From: SYOC01 sp050185455
GTDB lineage: Bacteria > Desulfobacterota > Binatia > Bin18
Direction: 5' to 3'
DNA: 8,283 bases
NCBI GenBank assembly: GCA_050185455.1
Contig: JBFWZL010000299.1
Span: forward strand, 1 to 8,283
The translations under genes were made by a program, and so were the position numbers. Under the pieces are notes generated by a model. It made no database searches, was not told the origin of the DNA, and worked only from the letters and a program-made list of their open reading frames with translations. Positions 5,658-8,283 of the stretch are shown piece after piece; the first letter of the stretch is position 1; each line of letters begins with the position of its first letter.

Positions 5658-6575
5658 ATGAAACAAGAGATTCGCATTGGCTCCCGAGGCAGCGCGCTCG
5701 CCTTATGGCAAGCTGAGTGGGTGAAAGCTCGACTGCATCATTTCTGGCCTGCTTTGGCCATTGAGATCGTTATCATCAAAACCTCGGGCGATAAAATTCA
5801 GGATGTCTCATTGTCGACCATCGGCGGGAAAGGACTCTTCGTCAAAGAAATAGAGGAGGCGTTGCTCGCCGACGCTATCGACCTCGCCGTACATTCGATG
5901 AAAGACGTTCCTGCGGAACTTCCTGACGGTCTCATTATTAGCGCCGTGCCGGAACGAGAAGACCCGCGCGATGTGTTGATTACTAAACACGGAGAGACGT
6001 TGGCGGAATTGCCGGCGGGGACGCGAGTGGGAACCAGCAGCTTACGACGGCAAGCGTTGTTGTTGGCGCTCAATCCTGGGTTGCGGGTGGAAATGCTGCG
6101 CGGCAATGTGGATACGCGGTTGCGGAAGCAGCGTGAAGGCGTCGTTGACGCCACTGTGCTTGCTGCGGCTGGGCTGAAACGCCTGGGTATCGTACCGGAA
6201 CATAGCTGCGTGCTGGATGATCAGGAATTTCTTCCGGCAATCGGCCAAGGCGCGTTGGGGATCGAAACTCGCCGGGAAGAAGCAGTAATAGATCTTGTCT
6301 ATCCTCTCCATCATAAAGATACTGCTCTTACCGTAGCTGCTGAACGCGCTTTCTTACGACGGATAGGCGGTAGCTGTCGGACGCCGCTAGCGGCAAAAGG
6401 GACTGTCAATGGTGCTATGGTGCATTTGCGGGCGCTGATTGCGAGTCCTGACGGAAAACAAGTGATCCGTGGAGAACGCAGCGGGCCAAGCGGCGAAACT
6501 GAGCAGCTCGGCTGTGCACTGGCAGAAACGTTGCTCGCTCTGGGTGGGAAAGAGATTTTGGCCAGGCTATTTTGA
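5658..6575 (+). CDS. hemC: Hydroxymethylbilane synthase (porphobilinogen deaminase)
   Basis: HemC joins four porphobilinogens into hydroxymethylbilane using a covalent dipyrromethane cofactor. At 305 residues the length is standard. Visible motifs: IGSRGSALALWQA (7-19), GGKGLFVKEIEEALL (56-70), VHSMKDVP (78-85) with Asp83 in the place of catalytic Asp84 of E. coli, GTSSLRRQ with the cofactor/substrate arginines (125-132), LRGNVDTRL (147-155), and IGQGALGIE (195-203). The cofactor-binding cysteine is Cys240 in GGSCRTPLAA; most families read EGGCQVP, while GSCRTP forms occur in alphaproteobacteria. The ATG follows 34 bases after hemA with only GAG next to it and no convincing Shine-Dalgarno, but the N-terminus is typical. 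All key residues are present. Confidence 0.97.
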   Translation: MKQEIRIGSRGSALALWQAEWVKARLHHFWPALAIEIVIIKTSGDKIQDVSLSTIGGKGLFVKEIEEALLADAIDLAVHSMKDVPAELPDGLIISAVPEREDPRDVLITKHGETLAELPAGTRVGTSSLRRQALLLALNPGLRVEMLRGNVDTRLRKQREGVVDATVLAAAGLKRLGIVPEHSCVLDDQEFLPAIGQGALGIETRREEAVIDLVYPLHHKDTALTVAAERAFLRRIGGSCRTPLAAKGTVNGAMVHLRALIASPDGKQVIRGERSGPSGETEQLGCALAETLLALGGKEILARLF

Positions 6576-6711
6576 CTATCAGTGATCAGCATTCAACTCG
6601 ATAAGAATGAAAAGGGGAGACGGCGGAAAGAATACCGAGGTGAGATTTTCCGCTTCTCTAGCCTTAGTCTTCTAAACTGAGAACTCACTACTGCGAACTG
6701 ACAACTATCGT
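6576..6711. repeat. 136-base gap with heptad-period repeats at both ends and a central hairpin
   Basis: At the right end, 6676-6710 is five consecutive seven-base units each starting ACT: ACTGAGA, ACTCACT, ACTGCGA, ACTGACA, ACTATCG; the start codon follows one base later. At the left end, 6578-6598 reads ATCAGTG, ATCAGCA, TTCAACT, whose complement also contains ACTGAT, so the two ends are roughly inverted. Between them GCGGAAA (6623-6629) pairs with TTTCCGC (6647-6653) across 17 bases, with partial GAGA/TCTC extension outside. I see no gene and no good promoter. It looks like a small interspersed repeat placed in the operon, perhaps also acting as leader or weak attenuator for the last gene. 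Confidence 0.5.
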
Positions 6712-8235
6712 ATGCCTACAGGAAAAGTCTATTTAATCGGCGCTGGACCAGGAGACCCTGGTCTACTGACGCTCAAAGGCAAGCGATGTCTCGAAGAGGC
6801 GGATATTATCATCTACGACTACCTGGTTGATACGCGCATCCTGGCGTATGCGCGCCTCAATGCTGAACTGCGTTATGCCGGGAAAAAAAGCGGAGGCGCC
6901 TCTATTCCGCAACCGGAGATTAATCACTTGATACTTGAACGCGCCCTGCAAGGGCAAACTGTTGCGCGTCTCAAAGGCGGTGATCCGTTCCTCTTCGGCA
7001 GAGGTGGGGAAGAGGCGGAAGAACTGGTCGCGGCTGGAGTGCCGTTTGAGATTGTGCCTGGGGTAACATCCGCTCTTGCTGTACCAGCTTACGCTGGTAT
7101 TCCGGTCTCGCATCGTGACTATGCTTCGGCGGTGGCGATCGTTAGCGGACATAAAGAGGTGTGGGAGAACGCCCCGCATCTCAACTGGGCGACGCTAGCG
7201 GGGGTTGGCGGCACGCTGGTGTTTCTTATGGGGACACGCCAGCTGCGTAGCAACATGCAACGATTGATTAATTTTGGACTACCAGCCACAACGCCGGTCG
7301 CCTTGATCCGCTGGGGAACTCGCCCTGATCAAGAAGTATTAACGGGTACAGTCGAGACGATTGCCGTCATGGCGGAGGAACGACGATTTCAGCCGCCGGC
7401 GATTGCCGTCGTGGGCGAGGTTGTGCATCTGCGAGAACGACTACGTTGGTTCGACACCAAGCCGTTGTTTGGTAAGCGGATCGTGGTGACGCGACCGCGA
7501 GCGCAAGCAAAGAGTTTTGTTGAGCTACTGGAACAGCACGGCGCGGATGTTCTCCTCTGTCCGACGATAGAAACCGTTCCGCTAGAATCCTATGCACGAC
7601 TGGATGCAGCACTCGCCGAGCTAGCGACTTACGCCTGGCTCATTTTTACCAGCGTCAATGGCGTAAAATACTTCTTTGCCCGACTACGCGACCGGCGACA
7701 GGATATTCGGACGTTAGGCGCGATGCGAATCGCCGCCATCGGTCCGGAGACGGCGCGAGCGGTGGAAAGTTTTCATCTGCGAGTTGATGCGGTTCCCCAG
7801 GAGTATCGCGCCGAGGCTGTCATCCCAGTTTTGGGTGAGGTCCAGGGGCAACGGATCTTATTGCCGCGCGCGGCTGAAGCGCGCGCCGTCTTACCGCGAG
7901 AACTCAAAGCGCTTGGCGCTCAAGTGGATGAGATTGCCGTGTATCGCACGATTCGTCCGCTCGGGACAAAGGCGGTAGAACTTCGGAGTTTACTCGAACA
8001 AGGAAAAATTGATCTGGTGACATTTACCAGTTCCAGCACCGTGCGCAATTTCGTTTCATTATTTCCAGAAGGTGACCTGCGAACGCTAATTGGCTCCACT
8101 CCTGTTGGCTGTATTGGACCGATTACCGCGGCTACTGCTCGGGAGTATGGTCTCGACGTCGCCGTGCAACCGGTTTCCTATACCGTGCCTGCGCTTGCTG
8201 AGGCGATTGTTGCTTTTTTCAGCAGTGGCCAGTAG
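6712..8235 (+). CDS. cobA-hemD: Fused uroporphyrinogen-III C-methyltransferase / uroporphyrinogen-III synthase
   Basis: This is a 507-residue bifunctional enzyme. Residues 1 to about 245 are a SUMT (CobA) domain: VYLIGAGPGDPGLLTLKG (6-23), ARLKGGDPFLFGRGGEE (85-101), EIVPGVTSALAVPAYAGIP (113-131), SHRDYASAVAIVSGH (133-147) and GTLVFLMG (167-174). It methylates uroporphyrinogen III at C2 and C7 using S-adenosylmethionine to give precorrin-2. Residues about 253-507 are a HemD domain: GKRIVVTRPRAQA (254-266), WLIFTSVNGVKYFF (309-322), LLPRAAEARAVLP (383-395) and DLVTFTSSSTVRNF (434-447). It cyclises hydroxymethylbilane, the HemC product, to uroporphyrinogen III. This fusion is known in several lineages, including Geobacter-like bacteria and Gram-positives. 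The ATG has no Shine-Dalgarno, but MPTGKVYLIGAGPG is a typical N-terminus. With the first gene it forms the route to siroheme. Confidence 0.96.
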   Translation: MPTGKVYLIGAGPGDPGLLTLKGKRCLEEADIIIYDYLVDTRILAYARLNAELRYAGKKSGGASIPQPEINHLILERALQGQTVARLKGGDPFLFGRGGEEAEELVAAGVPFEIVPGVTSALAVPAYAGIPVSHRDYASAVAIVSGHKEVWENAPHLNWATLAGVGGTLVFLMGTRQLRSNMQRLINFGLPATTPVALIRWGTRPDQEVLTGTVETIAVMAEERRFQPPAIAVVGEVVHLRERLRWFDTKPLFGKRIVVTRPRAQAKSFVELLEQHGADVLLCPTIETVPLESYARLDAALAELATYAWLIFTSVNGVKYFFARLRDRRQDIRTLGAMRIAAIGPETARAVESFHLRVDAVPQEYRAEAVIPVLGEVQGQRILLPRAAEARAVLPRELKALGAQVDEIAVYRTIRPLGTKAVELRSLLEQGKIDLVTFTSSSTVRNFVSLFPEGDLRTLIGSTPVGCIGPITAATAREYGLDVAVQPVSYTVPALAEAIVAFFSSGQ

Positions 8236-8253
8236 GCATATCAGCAGGTGGCG

Positions 8254-8275
8254 TATGGCAAGACGTTCTGCCATA
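8254..8275. other. Inverted repeat after the operon's last visible gene
   Basis: TATGGCA (8254-8260) is the exact complement of TGCCATA (8269-8275), separated by eight bases. It could be the stem of a terminator, whose T-run would have to lie beyond the window. It overlaps the possible ATG at 8255, so terminator and new start are competing readings. Confidence 0.35.
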
Positions 8276-8283
8276 AAGCGAGT
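8255..8283 (+). CDS. Possible start of the next gene (truncated by window edge)
   Basis: An ATG at 8255 opens a frame beginning MARRSAIKR that is still open at the window end. AGGTGG at 8246-8251 lies about three bases before it, a short but usable Shine-Dalgarno distance. It starts 19 bases after the fused gene's stop. In related operons hemB comes next, but these nine residues do not resemble a usual HemB N-terminus. The call is weak because so little is visible. Confidence 0.35.

Noticed and set aside
1..8283. tRNA, rRNA, CRISPR array, complete insertion sequence, or defence/toxin-antitoxin system
   Set aside because: I looked on both strands and saw no regularly spaced repeats, no transposase other than the recombinase relic, no recognisable tRNA or rRNA sequence, and no defence-type protein motifs.

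Overview
This window is ordinary bacterial chromosome, about 53-55% G+C by eye, and its right two thirds is a tetrapyrrole (heme/siroheme) operon. The order is precorrin-2 dehydrogenase, CcsA/HemX-like membrane protein, glutamyl-tRNA reductase, hydroxymethylbilane synthase, then a fused uroporphyrinogen-III methyltransferase/synthase. This order is familiar from Geobacter-like and other former 'Deltaproteobacteria'. That suggests a Desulfobacterota-, Binatota- or related lineage, but no marker here fixes the taxon.

Layout. Positions 3-155 hold the 3' end of an unidentified + strand gene. It is followed 11 bases later by a small membrane-anchored coiled-coil protein (167-472). An unrecognised 88-residue protein lies on the - strand (568-834), with a strong Shine-Dalgarno and a candidate promoter. 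Positions 835-1086 are non-coding and hold two abutting hairpins. Positions 1087-1350 (-) are a decayed integron-integrase-type tyrosine recombinase: it keeps pieces of the N-terminus and the first catalytic arginine region but has lost most of the core. A near-consensus promoter pointing at it overlaps the stop codon of the next gene. That gene (1518-2603, -) is a full-length PA0069-type radical SAM protein related to SplB. The divergent intergenic region 2604-2848 carries a hairpin and a degenerate palindromic interspersed repeat.

The + strand operon begins at 2849. HemA makes the aminolevulinate precursor, HemC polymerises porphobilinogen, the HemD half closes the ring to uroporphyrinogen III, the CobA half methylates it to precorrin-2, and the Met8/CysG-N-type enzyme oxidises this toward siroheme. 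HemB and HemL are not in the window; hemB may lie beyond the right edge. The CcsA/HemX-like protein either tunes HemA or takes part in cytochrome c heme handling, and its WWD-like motif is unusual. The first four genes are tightly packed: gaps are 5 bases, a 20-base overlap and 34 bases. A 136-base gap with heptad-period repeats at both ends and a hairpin in the middle separates hemC from the fused last gene.

I found no new multi-gene system. The most noteworthy items are the integrase relic with its surviving promoter, the heptad-repeat element before the last gene, the altered WWD-like motif, and the start-codon ambiguity of hemA.
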